Below are positions 11,739 to 22,480 of a stretch of DNA of 64,000 nt, one piece after another; positions within the stretch are counted from its first letter, which is position 1, and every line of letters begins with the position of its first letter. Origin of the DNA: Pseudopithomyces maydicus (taxonomy: Eukaryota; Ascomycota; Dothideomycetes; Pleosporales; Didymosphaeriaceae); the NCBI GenBank assembly GCA_026873275.1, contig JANTUC010000017.1, positions 1,054,001 to 1,118,000 on the forward strand. The letters run 5' to 3'. Below the pieces are notes generated by a model that worked only from the letters and a program-made list of their open reading frames with translations, made no database searches and had not been told where the DNA came from. Made by a program: the position numbers and the translations under genes.

Positions 11739-12647
11739 GCGCACCAACAGCGACTTCAATCGTCAATATACGATTAGAACATCAAGAAATATTGTGTTTG
11801 TTTGTTTTAAAAGAGATTAATGAGAATGAAAGTACCAGTCAGTGAAGTGACTGTCACTTGTCTCCCCACAATATCCATTTTCCGACAATAGATCCCCATA
11901 CGCACCCCTCACCCCACTGGCCTCGCTGTTCCTCCATTCCTTTCTCTGGGAGAGACCCAGAAACGGATATTAAAATTTCATCGAACGAACGATGATCCGG
12001 TCAATCAACTCGTATGATTCAATTCGAAGTTTCAATGTACGCCATTTGTTCGCCGTCAAAACAGGCACAATTTCTTTCCATATGTTTGATCTATAATGCT
12101 GATACAAAACAGCCTTCTACATTTCCTTGAACAATAGACTTTAAGTTACTTGTTGTAATCGCGAGACACTTCCCCAGAATATATCATGACCTCAGCTCAT
12201 TCTTCCGTGGCCGGATCTAAAGCACGTTGTTAGCAATGACTATAGTGAAACGTTGAGGCAGAATCTAATTATGATAGCTGAGTTCAAGAGGTGTTCAAAA
12301 GTATCCTGGAAGAGCTGGGAGGGTAACTCGCCACAGTCACCTAAGACTGACTGTAGCTCTCTGTTCAGATTGACGAAATGTATGGGCAGATTTGACTGGT
12401 CGGAACTATAACGTTCTTGTCAACTCTTGACGTTGATTCATAAAGATAGTATCTGTCTTTCACTAGGAGAACATACCCGGGTTGGGGTGAAGGTTTATTT
12501 AAATTTCACGTCTCTTTTGACTGGATTCAACCGTTGAGTGATAGTGATCATTGTTATTAAACATGCCTGGTTACATGCCTATATAAAGCAGACCACCAAC
12601 TCTAACTTCCATGGATTTGCTCATCGCGGAGACACGCGCCACTAATA
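11739..12647. other. Intergenic with promoter of the F-box-like gene
   Basis: No gene recognised. Its right end carries a TATA box at 12580-12587. Confidence 0.55.
12580..12587 (+). promoter_or_regulatory. TATA box of the F-box-like gene
   Basis: TATATAAA lies 68 bp upstream of the ATG at 12648, in an otherwise ORF-free stretch. Confidence 0.55.
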
Positions 12648-13580
12648 ATGGAGTCTCAACCCAGCCGAAAACGAAAGCGCAATGGCGAATTTTCTCACGA
12701 CTACCACCAGCACATGAACCAACAACTGGCCCATACCTCAGGAATTGCCCGAATTGATCCTTTCAACAAATCGTTCGCGGACTTACCCGGAGAGCTGCGC
12801 AACGATATTTACTCCTACATTACTCCCATCAATGGAAAAATGCGGGATTTCCAAGGTCTCATTCTGAGCTGCAAACAGGTGAAGGTCGAACTGGAATTTA
12901 TTGCACTCGAGACATTCACGAAGTATCTTAGGGACGCCGAAGAAAGCGAGAAGGAGCACTTTCCTCATATCAGGATCAACATGCCCAGCAAATTAGCCGA
13001 TATGAATGATGCGCAGATTACTTTTGGGGTGTCCGCGTTGATAAGCTATGTTCGCGGTAATAGACCCGTCTTCGCAGAGGGAAGCCGGCCCAAATTGTTC
13101 AAATCCGTGGATCAGCTTCTAAGCGTCAATTTGTCAAAACTCATCATAAAGGTGGACAACAGTGGAGCAACTCAGCGATCCCCAATACTAACCCTTCTGA
13201 GCGGTACCTTCCCATCGGAACTGTTCCTACATCTAGGCGCTGCTTCCCTATGCAATGGGCGCGTGGCAACAGAACAAATTACCTTGGATCTGGACCACCA
13301 TGCATGGCGACATAATCCGTGGTCGCACCGATGGTACTCTCACTGGTCGAAGTCTCTACAATTTCTTATAAGAATGCGGCATTATAGTCCTGCATCGACG
13401 ATGTGGAACAACACAGTTAGTGGGGTGGAGCGTAGTATCGGGTCTCCGTTCACTGGGATCTTTCCTCCTATGCATCGCGTTGAGGGTTCCATTGACGAGA
13501 TATCCAACCATCCGAAGCTGATCGCGAATCTAGCAAATGAATTCCGTGTTAAGAAGGTCATGTGGACAAAGAAGTTCTGA
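12648..13580 (+). CDS. Small F-box-like fungal protein
   Basis: A single exon of 310 aa from ATG 12648. The N-terminus is basic (SRKRKRNGEF, a possible nuclear signal). Residues 46-58 read LPGELRNDIYSYI, the opening helix of the degenerate F-box-like domain found in many short fungal proteins, followed by LILSCKQVKVELEF (the usual L-x-C-K-Q helix). The remainder has no recognised repeat. In true F-box proteins this helix pair binds SKP1 of SCF ubiquitin ligases; here that role is inferred from the motif only. A TATA box sits 68 bp upstream. It is probably one of a large lineage-specific family. Confidence 0.75.
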   Translation: MESQPSRKRKRNGEFSHDYHQHMNQQLAHTSGIARIDPFNKSFADLPGELRNDIYSYITPINGKMRDFQGLILSCKQVKVELEFIALETFTKYLRDAEESEKEHFPHIRINMPSKLADMNDAQITFGVSALISYVRGNRPVFAEGSRPKLFKSVDQLLSVNLSKLIIKVDNSGATQRSPILTLLSGTFPSELFLHLGAASLCNGRVATEQITLDLDHHAWRHNPWSHRWYSHWSKSLQFLIRMRHYSPASTMWNNTVSGVERSIGSPFTGIFPPMHRVEGSIDEISNHPKLIANLANEFRVKKVMWTKKF

Positions 13581-14440
13581 ATAAACCTGATGCTGAGGTC
13601 GGGGCTCAATTATGGAAACTGGGAACTATGAAATAGCACCACTGCTCACAATGTTACTACACAATGGGATCAACTATCTAGGATGAAATTAGACGTAGGG
13701 AAGGGAAATGGAGCGAGCTTACTGGGCTCGGAATTTTAGTCGATGAGCAAGGAATATCACAAATCAATTCTCTCTATCCAGAAATGCCCCTATCGTCCCA
13801 ACATGCTCTCCGCCCTCTTATCAATTATTTTTATTCTCTCCTGTTTAGTGCATTACTTCGCTTTCATTTATGTTATTGTTAAATTTATTATATCTACTTT
13901 GCCTTTGATAGCTAGAGTTGGCTTGACCTGTACAGGTCTTTACAACGTTAATTAAAACCAATAAAAACTACATTCAGAAACGCGTAGCAAACCCCGACCC
14001 GAAATGTGATGTTAATAATAAGCTAGACACGCCCACGAGAATCCAGGAGGCGCCAAAAATAGGAAAATAGACAGATCAATGATTAAATATTGCGTACACA
14101 TTGTAATCGGTGGCTTTCGATTCTACCATGACCATAACAAGACCTTGGCTACAACTTTTGTATAAATCTACCATTGTAAAGCGTGAAAACCGATATTCCA
14201 TGAATTTTAATTGCTTTCAAGTCCCAAAAATGGCTGATAGTAGTATGATAGGGTCGCTCAAAAGCCACATTAGTCATGCTGGAAAATTCAAAGCCGAAGT
14301 GCTGAGCGAGTTGTTCGGCACTCAAAGCAGGCGTTACCAGAATAGGCCTAGTAGTGCTGCTACCCCTCAAGTACCTCGTATTATGTCTAGGCAGTGCTAT
14401 GATAATCATAAAATCCTCACGGAGTGAGCGCGCTTTTACC
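13581..14440. other. Intergenic, AT-rich
   Basis: 3' flank of the F-box-like gene and upstream region of the HET gene. Hydrophobic ORFs here (around 13743-13955) are AT-driven and I do not support them as genes. Confidence 0.55.
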
Positions 14441-16540
14441 ATGCCATGTAACACAGCGAAAATGTCTCACGTTCGGCACACCAACACTAATCTACCATCC
14501 ATGAAGGATGCTACTTATGAACCACTCGGGGCTGAACTATTTCAGCTGGCCCTCTCTCCAGAGAATAAGGTGGAAATTTTCGAGTATGCCCTGTCGAGCC
14601 TCTCTTCCAGTCAGGAAGAAAGTGCCCGTGTGATGCAAAACCTCCAAAAATGGGACTTCTCCGTTGCCTCTCTCTTCACTCGACGCTCGCTTGCAACGAT
14701 CTTGGACACACCCTTCCGCCTTATATTTCCCAACTCGGCACTACAATCTTTCGATGAAACTGGACTTTATGTAAGACAGTATATCGCTGTATCTTATTGC
14801 TGGACATCACCTGAGTTCCTTCCTGATGGCTACGAAAAATACGGTGATTGGACGATCAGCAAGCCTTTCGTTGATGCGATTCTGGAAGATAAAGATCACC
14901 CAAGGGAGGGTATATGGATGGATCAGCTGTGTATTGACCAAAACTCAACTGAAGATAAAATGAAAAGTGTTGCAGCCATGGATGTGATCTACAAGTCTTG
15001 CATCCGACTAATCGTACTACTTGAAGACGTCACACTTGATACAATCGAGATTGAGCTGGTAGAAAAGCACAAATCTGGCAGTGTGAGAGTAGAGAAGGTT
15101 TGGAATCCTGGAACGAGAGAGATATCGGCCTTGGTCAATTTCTATGAGAAGGTCAATAGGGCAAGGTGGTGGACCCGCGCATGGTGCTTCCATGAGTTCA
15201 ATGTTAATGAACCGTGGAGTGATAAGAGAAAATATAACGAGATTCATAATGCAACATTTATACTTGGCGCTGTGGGCGGCAAAACAATAAAGATGAAATG
15301 GTCCACGCTTCACGGGATCATGGTAGAAACCCTCAGTCTAGTTGTTGGAGAGGTGGGCGATGTTTTGACCGCGTTCAAAGGACAAAGCATCTTCAATGGA
15401 GTGGGAAGGATAAAAGACGGAGGAAGCGCTAGCCTCATGGCAAAGTACAATGGTGTAGCCGATAAAGGATGTCTCCACATGTCCGATCGATTGAGCATAA
15501 TGATCAATATGTGCGGGCTAGGACTGGCATATGCAGGAGGAGCAATGAAGAGCATGGAAGACTTCCTGTACGTTGGCGTTCTACTAGCGTTGGCAGCTGG
15601 CGAGGCATATCCGATGACTACTTTCGACATGACACGCGTCCCACCAGAGAGAAAGTCGACTTGGCTGAATCATAGGGCCGTAGCGGAATTTTTGACCGTT
15701 CCCAGATTCAAGGCAAATAGTCTCGACGGTATTCATCGAGTTGCTCCGCAGGAGATTACCCTGGACATGGTGTTTTTTGGCAATACCTTGGAGTTAATAG
15801 ATTCCAAGAGCATACGCGCCACGTATGATATGTTCCCCGGTACGATCCCGACTACGCTACCGGAACGCCAATTCGAAGGCCGCTTCATCAGTGTTGCAAC
15901 CCTTGATCACCCAGACACGACCTATGATGTGGTACGACGCCCATTCCTCGCAGGTTGCATCTCAAATGGCTATAAATTCGTGTCGCGGTTGTGGGCTCAA
16001 ATAAAGCGCGATGTTATCGCTACAAACTACAATACCGGAAACTTCAAAGATCTCGCTCCAAATCCCGACTTTGTCCCTGCAGCCCTTACCCTTCTCAAAC
16101 AACTACTTCCGGTTACGTCGCTACTGTGTCTCCCTCCACCCGAAGAATTCACTATGGAAGATGCAAGTCTATTTCTAACATGGATCACCGATCCAAGGTC
16201 AATATTCTACATGATATTTGCAGAGAATCTCAAGTTTGGTCAACAGCAGGACGATCTTGCATTTGTAAGCAACATAAAGATGTACGAGGAATTTCAGAAA
16301 GAACCAAGAAAGAATTTGAGGCTTGCGATACCCAAAGATCTATTAGGGCATAACTGCATGGGGTTGAGAGTCTGGGTCTTGCAACCGAGGGCTGAGGGGA
16401 AATGGAGGCTTGTCGGAAAGGCTTTGCTCCTAGGAGAAGGAGATTTGGAAAAAGGATTGAGTCGGAAACCAGAAACCGATACAGCGAGAAGCGGAAAATC
16501 AAACAAGTGTTGGATAGAAAAGGCAACTGTTGGAGGATGA
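14441..16540 (+). CDS. HET (heterokaryon incompatibility) domain protein
   Basis: A single exon; the start chosen is the ATG at 14441 (context TTTTACCATGC), giving 699 aa. The frame is open further upstream but has only a weaker ATG at 14399, and ATG 14462 is an alternative. The HET domain shows its three classic blocks: YIAVSYCWTS at about 114-123, IWMDQLCIDQNS at about 158-169 followed by DVIYKSCIRLIVLLEDV, and RARWWTRAWCFHEF. The C-terminal 400 residues carry no recognised repeat or partner domain. HET domains trigger regulated cell death when fungal individuals of different type fuse, and other HET proteins act as general allorecognition or immune effectors. Activation partners are not evident nearby. 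Confidence 0.93.
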   Translation: MPCNTAKMSHVRHTNTNLPSMKDATYEPLGAELFQLALSPENKVEIFEYALSSLSSSQEESARVMQNLQKWDFSVASLFTRRSLATILDTPFRLIFPNSALQSFDETGLYVRQYIAVSYCWTSPEFLPDGYEKYGDWTISKPFVDAILEDKDHPREGIWMDQLCIDQNSTEDKMKSVAAMDVIYKSCIRLIVLLEDVTLDTIEIELVEKHKSGSVRVEKVWNPGTREISALVNFYEKVNRARWWTRAWCFHEFNVNEPWSDKRKYNEIHNATFILGAVGGKTIKMKWSTLHGIMVETLSLVVGEVGDVLTAFKGQSIFNGVGRIKDGGSASLMAKYNGVADKGCLHMSDRLSIMINMCGLGLAYAGGAMKSMEDFLYVGVLLALAAGEAYPMTTFDMTRVPPERKSTWLNHRAVAEFLTVPRFKANSLDGIHRVAPQEITLDMVFFGNTLELIDSKSIRATYDMFPGTIPTTLPERQFEGRFISVATLDHPDTTYDVVRRPFLAGCISNGYKFVSRLWAQIKRDVIATNYNTGNFKDLAPNPDFVPAALTLLKQLLPVTSLLCLPPPEEFTMEDASLFLTWITDPRSIFYMIFAENLKFGQQQDDLAFVSNIKMYEEFQKEPRKNLRLAIPKDLLGHNCMGLRVWVLQPRAEGKWRLVGKALLLGEGDLEKGLSRKPETDTARSGKSNKCWIEKATVGG

Positions 16541-16662
16541 GACTCCGACGGATCATTAGTATCAATAATGTTTGGGATTTTTACCCAAGACCATGCTTTG
16601 AAACTTGTCTCTTCTAGACATCGTAGTTATTGTTATGCTATCAATAGACCAAATTCATGACA

Positions 16663-16712
16663 CTAAAGCTCGTCCTTGTTCTCCTTGTTCTCCTTGTTCT
16701 CCTTATTCTCTT
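16663..16712 (-). repeat. 9-bp repeat encoding Lys-Glu-Asn units next to the stop codon
   Basis: On the plus strand CTCCTTGTT-type 9-mers recur four times between about 16671 and 16710. Read on the minus strand they encode KEN repeats that run directly into KDEL-stop. Confidence 0.75.
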
Positions 16713-18284
16713 TTTGCCAACCCTTCACAGCATCTTGCACAGCCGCCCCAAAAACTTTCTGCATGTCATATCTGTCAAAGGCTTTGCTCAGCTCTTTTGC
16801 TTTAGTCCGATAACTATCTTCTTGAAGTATTTTCTCGACTGCAGCCTTGACATCATCTGCACTTGGAGATTGAGTGCGAAGGTTAATGCCGAATCCAACA
16901 TACTCGGCAGTGGCAGCATTGGTGGCCTTGTCCTGGCTTAATCCGGCGATGACCATGGGGACCCCATGAAACAAACATTTTTGTACACCTCCAAAACCCC
17001 CGTTGGATACCATTACGTCAACCTGTATATCTCAGTCAATCTGTACCCACCAAAGAGTGATTGTGTACTAACTAGTGGAAGGAGCTCATCGTGAGGAACG
17101 TATTTCGCCACGCGTGCATTCGATGGAACGACTAAGCCATCGACCTCCTCGGGCTCAGAATTGTAAAATGTGGCGACGACAAATATATTCTCATTCTCCC
17201 CCAGAGCGTTCAAGGTGGGCAGTATAAGTTCTCCTGGTATTGTTTCGACCGTACCCTGAGTGACGACTACAATTTTCTTGCCCTCTTGCTTCGCTTTGTG
17301 AACATCATCCCACCAGCTGGGCAAATCTTTGTCGGTTTCTTGACTCTTACTAGCCGTTTTGAGTGCCCCGAAATAGCGCAAGTCGATGTCTAATTCTGTT
17401 CTAGGAAACTCGAACTCGGGAATGCCTATGGTCAGAAGTTGATCTGGGTTGCGATTCATACCATCCAATATTTGAGGGAAGCTGTTTTGAGTAGATCCCA
17501 TTTCTTTCAACTTCTCCCACCATGCCTGGCTGACCTCCCATTCGTACGGGTCATCCTTCTTGATTGTCTCATAGGCCTCTTGATGCACAGCTTTTGCATC
17601 CGCTCCTTCATGAGGTATCTTGCCGCTACGGGGAGGAAACGTCTCGTTCGAATGAATCATCAACGGTAGGATGCTGATACCGATGCTTACATCCGGCTTG
17701 ATACCCGGTACTCCAAGATGAACGGTTTGATGCCCGGTAACAGTACAGTCGTAGAGCGAGATGAGTGGTTTTTGATTGCCATATTTGTCCCTGAATTCTT
17801 TGAAATATGTCTGGTACGTATTATGAGCATCATTCACACCATCTACGATGACTTTCTTCGATATCCAGATCTCCTTTTCGACACCCGATGGAAGGGACAT
17901 CCAGTAGGCCAAGTCTTCCGGAGTGAGTTTATCATCGAGGCCCTGGAATGGATAAAACTTCACATTCGGATGGAGATTGGAGATGTAATTTTCGAAGGCA
18001 TTGCCACATATGAAGGTGACAGGGTGTCCCAATTCCGCCAATGCTACGGCGATCGGTCCAATCTTCTCAACATGTGACTGGTGCGTAACACTGGATATCA
18101 GCAAGGGAATCTCTTCAGGTGAAACTGTTGAGCCAAACAAGTACCCTGATAGTGGCGTATCAGCTATGTAAGGCAAGATGGCTTGTTCGAGGGCCGTGAA
18201 TATACCGTGAGAAGATCCACACAACGCAAAAAACGCGATTAGCGGAGCCAGATACGACCAAAGAAACTTGCGAAAGAATGCCAT
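16663..18284 (-). CDS. GT1-family (UDP-glycosyltransferase-like) protein with signal peptide and C-terminal KDEL
   Basis: Two exons (17073-18284 and 16663-17022) joined over a 50-nt intron (17023-17072; GTTAGT donor, ACAG acceptor, phase 0) give 523 aa. The start is the ATG at 18284; further upstream the frame has no ATG. Residues 1-28 form a signal peptide or anchor (MAFFRKFLWSYLAPLIAFF). The nucleotide-sugar half holds KKIVVVTQGTVE, then VDVMVSNGGFGGVQKCLFHG and VPMVIAGLSQDKATNAA, the GT1 acceptor/donor signature (SNGGFGG, HGVP, Q-D-K). The tail is four Lys-Glu-Asn units followed by KDEL and stop. KDEL is an ER-retrieval signal, so with the signal peptide an ER-lumenal location is inferred. 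The likely reaction is transfer of a sugar from a UDP-sugar to a small lipophilic acceptor. Confidence 0.85.
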
Positions 18285-19790
18285 TGCTACTAGGAGCCGG
18301 CAGAGATCCAAAATCTCGAGTTGTACAGTAGATTTTGTGGCAGTCGGGTGTAGTTAAATGCTTTGGAGGCAGGGCGTAAATGTAAGCCCTATACCTAAAG
18401 GTGATTGTGGCCAATATGATGTACGAAATGCAATTGGCGAATCATCGTCCTTAAAATCTAGTGCTGACTACTCAAAAGAGGAGCCCAAAGATATAGCAAT
18501 CAGCCTGACTCTCTCTTCGCATACGTTAGCCTTACAGCAAGTTCTGCAGGAGCGAACAGAGTGTTGTAATGGAATACATCGCACACACCTTTTGTCCTTA
18601 CTATCCGAGAGGGACAGTCCTCCGATCAACTTTCATCCTATAGCTAAGCCTTAGGGTTCTAAGCGGAGTCCAGCGTTATCTAACAAATGTGGAGAAAGGT
18701 ACCCGGTACTCTAACGTCGAAGCGAGTTGCCCCGAGATGGATTTTCGAGCTCCACAATTCGCAGTTCAGCCCGAGCTTACTTTTATAAATCAGGCATCCA
18801 TCAGCTTATATCCTAAGCTTGGTCTCGGAAAGCTTGTTTTTCCCTTGTAGATACGCCATGGAAGAAACCCCGACGTTATATTTTTACTGCGAAGCATGTG
18901 TCCAAACTGTTTGCGCAAGAATACAATGTGGACAGAGTAAGCGAGCTAGGACGTTAGTGGGCGAATCCTATCTCAAGGACCCACAAATGATTCCCAAGCT
19001 TCACCTGTTCTACGTTAGGTTTCTTGTTAGGCGCGTACTTGCAAAAGCAGCAGCCATAAAGAACAAGGATGCTTGAATAAGACACGATACAGTTTAGCGT
19101 CAAGAGTCGAGCTGTTATCTTGGGCGGGTCCTTGACAGTACGTACACGTAGTGATGCGGCGTAGTTGTTCGGCTACTGCACGCAGTTTTTCCTAGCTGAA
19201 TGACCTGAACCGTGATTGGTCATAACGACTACAGTCGATATCTGACTTGCAGGTAATTTGTTCTGGGAGCACAATTCTTTCAGCTGACGCAAAATGTGTC
19301 TGTAGGCTTATGATAAATATTTTTCCGATCTCTGGACGACGATATCGACTTAAATTTTCTATCCAACCCGATGAATCTGTCTTCGATTTCACTTCATCGC
19401 CCAAACCATGATCGACTGTGCAAAGAGGACAAGAAGGATATCATGAGCGAACACATGAGCATGAGGACGGTGGTTATCATTAGGGAAATTTGCTTCGATT
19501 CCGCTGGCTCATTATCTGTAAATTTTTCCAGTAAAACACGATTGTCAAACAGAGCGACTATATGTCTCCATACGCGTTTCAAGTCAATGACTACACCTCG
19601 AGACGGCCCAGTCTGATGATTCGCATTACGATGAAGGAAAATATGCATTTTAAAACCAGATTACATACCCCAACACCTCGCTGGCAGATGCCACCGTAAT
19701 TAGCAACACAATTAAAAAAAATACAACACATTTATTTCCTCAACTTCCTACTCCCTCTCCCCCACAAACCATCCCCCAACTTATATTCTC
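18285..19790. other. Intergenic, 1.5 kb
   Basis: Upstream region of the glycosyltransferase gene and 3' flank of the mucin-like gene. A 72-codon ATG ORF at 18861-19076 has no recognised motif and is not called. Confidence 0.5.
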
Positions 19791-22480
19791 TCAGACACAT
19801 ATCGCCCTCAACATAACCTCATTACACAACGGATCGTCACAAAGCTCATCGCACTTCGCTCCCGGCCAAGTGTACACATACGGCTGCCCGGGCACCTTAA
19901 ACTGCTGACTGAAGTCCTTATCCGCCGCGCCGCTCAGCTTGTAGCCTGCTCTGCACGCGCAGTAGTATTTGCTGCCGCCGCTGGTGGTGCATCCCGTGGA
20001 CTGGCTATCGCAGAAGTTCTCTGCGGGGTTGAAAGGGTTGCATTGCTTCGGGCAGAGATTCTTTAACGTGGTGCCGGTCCACGTATCTCCGGATGTGACG
20101 TAGCCCGCAGGAAGGCCGCCCTTGCCGGTGGAGGTTGGCTTCGGTGGGTAGTCGTGGGTAGAGGGAACGTGCGGGTTGTCCTCGGAGGTGATGGTGATGA
20201 GCGTCGTTGGTGGTGGCATTGTGGGCTCGTCTGTTGTAGTGGGCTCATCTTCCGAGCTTGTAGGCTCGCTGGACCAGGTGCTGGTGGTGGAGTAGGGCTT
20301 CCTCGTGCATGTCTTTGGGCACTTGCCTTTGTGCTTCTTCTTACCCGTCTTACCCTTGCCGCCGTACTGGAGGTCTATGAGCCACTGTGGGAGTTTGTCT
20401 TGATCCTTGTCATCGTAATCAGTGTTCTGATCGAACTGTGAATCGTAGGGATGGTCGGTGGTTTCTTCGTAAGGGTAAGGGTGGCCGTATGGGCTCGAAC
20501 CCTTGCCTTGGCCCTTGCCCTTCATCCCATGGTCGATGCTGTTTGCTGGAAGAACCACGCTGTTTGGATCAGACTCGACGTGTTTCGTCGGCCAGTCAAA
20601 ACCCTTGAAGCCACCGGAAGACGGGGGATCAGCAGCGTCACGCCGAGCGTAGTTAGAGTCGTAGATGACGTTGTCGTCAACGCTGACTGCGATGCGATGG
20701 GTAGAGGCTTTGGTGGACTTCTTCCTCTTGTGCTTCCTCTTATACCCTCCTGTAGGCGATGGCTCAGAAGATTCGGAAGAGGAAGTTTCAGTCTCAACAG
20801 GAGAAGAATCATCGTCCCAGCACCAGTGTGGGCATTCATCATCATCCGTTTCGTACCCTGAACCAGGCTGGCCATTACCTCCAGTACTCCAAGGCTTCTT
20901 CCCCTGTCCATGGCCTTTGTTCGGACCATGACCATAGTCCTCTCCATCGTACAACCCATTATCTTCATTTTCCCACCCGGAAGGACCGATCGGTAGCGGC
21001 ATGGAGCCTTTATTCCCGCCAGTGCTCGGCTTACCCCCGTTCCAAGGCTCACTAGACCAGCCGCCAGGTTTACCGCCAGGCCAAGTCCCAGGCTTCGGTT
21101 TGCCTCCGGGTTTCTTGGTCCCGGGCCTCGTGCCTGGCTTCTTTTTGTGCCACCGCCACCAGGGGCGGCGAATGGGTTTCCGCCGTCTTCAGGGGTGGGC
21201 TCTCCGTCGTCTTCTGGAAGAGGCTGAGGGTCACCGGCAGGGTTGGGCTCAGGATCCTCAATTGGGGTACCGCTACTTGGCTCATCGATGATGTTCTTGG
21301 CTGGCTCTTCGCTGGACGGATCTTCGGTTGGAAGAGGAGAACTGTCGTCGCTGCCTGGTGACTCGGTTGGGCTACCTTCGTCGGTCCCAGGTTCGTCGCT
21401 AGGAGTGTCTGATGGTGTCTCTGTCGGGACATCTTCGACCGGCTCATCGGTGGGAGTAGCACCTCCATCATCAGTCGGACTACTGCCGAGATCATTGGTG
21501 GGCTCAGAATCAGGAGGAATGGCACTTTCATCGTCCGGAATAAGCGCAGGCTGGGTCTCAGTTGGTTCATCAGTGGGTTGTTCATCAGCTGGCTGAGTTT
21601 CGGTGGGTTCGTCAACTGGCTGGTCGTCAGTCGGCGGAGTTTCTGTTGGCATCTCTTCAGCGGGTTGCGTATCGGTAGGTTGCTCATCCACGGGTTGGTC
21701 CTCACTAGGTGGAGTCTCCACGGGTTGTTCCTCGGCAGGCTGTGTCTCTGCAGGCTGCTCATCAACAGGCTGCGTATCCGTGGGCTGTTCGTCGACAGGC
21801 GGTTCATCGACAGGTTGATCCTCTGCAGGTGGAGAGCCAGATTCATCGGCTGGTGTTTCAGACTGTCCATCGACTGGCCCAGACTCAGACCCAGGGTCAG
21901 CATTCGGGTCACTGCCATCCCCCGGTGTCTGTGGATCACCTTCATCGACACTCAAGCCCGAAAACCCTCCACTCTTCGCCTTACTTGTCGTAGTGGGCAA
22001 AGCAGAGCCCGCGAAAGGCCCTTGGACCGGGAACTTTGGACCTGGAGCCAAGATGGGAGCGGGTCTTAGAGGAACAATCTTTGGCGTGGTGGTAGGCACC
22101 AAGACGTTTCCAACCCCGAGTAGTGATCGCGAGACGGGTTCAACCGAGAGACCGAATCGAGCGCCTCCCAGGGAACTGCTTGCAGGGATGCCCACCGAAG
22201 GACTTGGAGCCGAAAGAACGACATCGTTGCTCCCCGGCGGAATGGCGGCGTCGAGCGTAGGCACAGCAAGGACCGAGCTGGCGCCCAACGGCGCTGAAGT
22301 AACGATCGGATCGCTGAACGACGCCCCCGGAGGCAACGTACTTCCGTTGTCCACATTGATCTCGACAACGGATCCCGCCTGCGTGGGCTCGAAATCATTG
22401 ACACCCGGCGTGATGACCTGCGTCTCATCCTGCGCCCTCACCGCACGGAGCAACAACGCCGAGAGAACCAGGGCCTTCAT
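19791..22480 (-). CDS. Mucin-like secreted or cell-wall protein with tandem acidic Pro/Thr/Gln repeats and Cys-rich tail (frame break)
   Basis: The ATG at 22480 opens a signal peptide (MKALVLSALLLRAVRAQ). After about 200 residues of Ser/Pro/Val-rich sequence come roughly 100 residues of short repeats such as DEQPTDTQP, EEQPVETPP and DDQPVDEPTE, then a Ser/Thr/Pro/Asp-rich stretch. Downstream, Gly/Lys/Pro-rich sequence (KPGTRPGTKKPGG, GKGQGKG) leads to a C-terminal Cys-rich domain (NLCPKQCNPFNP, YYCACRAGYKLSG, TWPGAKCDELCDDPLC). The two halves lie in different frames that switch near 21162. One missing base in the GGGG run there joins them (about 896 aa). Alternatively a 101-nt intron between GCCG and GCCAG also restores phase (862 aa). 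It is probably heavily O-glycosylated and extracellular; no enzymatic domain is seen. Confidence 0.7.
21540..21850 (-). repeat. Degenerate tandem repeat coding for D/E-Q-P-(T/V) units
   Basis: Within the mucin-like gene, units of about 24-27 bp with plus-strand core GGTTG-TC-TC--C-GG repeat with point differences, encoding alternating DEQP/ETQP/TDTQP blocks. Such arrays commonly vary in length between strains. Confidence 0.7.

Noticed and set aside
18861..19076. 72-codon ATG ORF downstream of the glycosyltransferase promoter
   Set aside because: No motif, no supporting promoter or splice signals; within chance expectation for a 1.5-kb gap.
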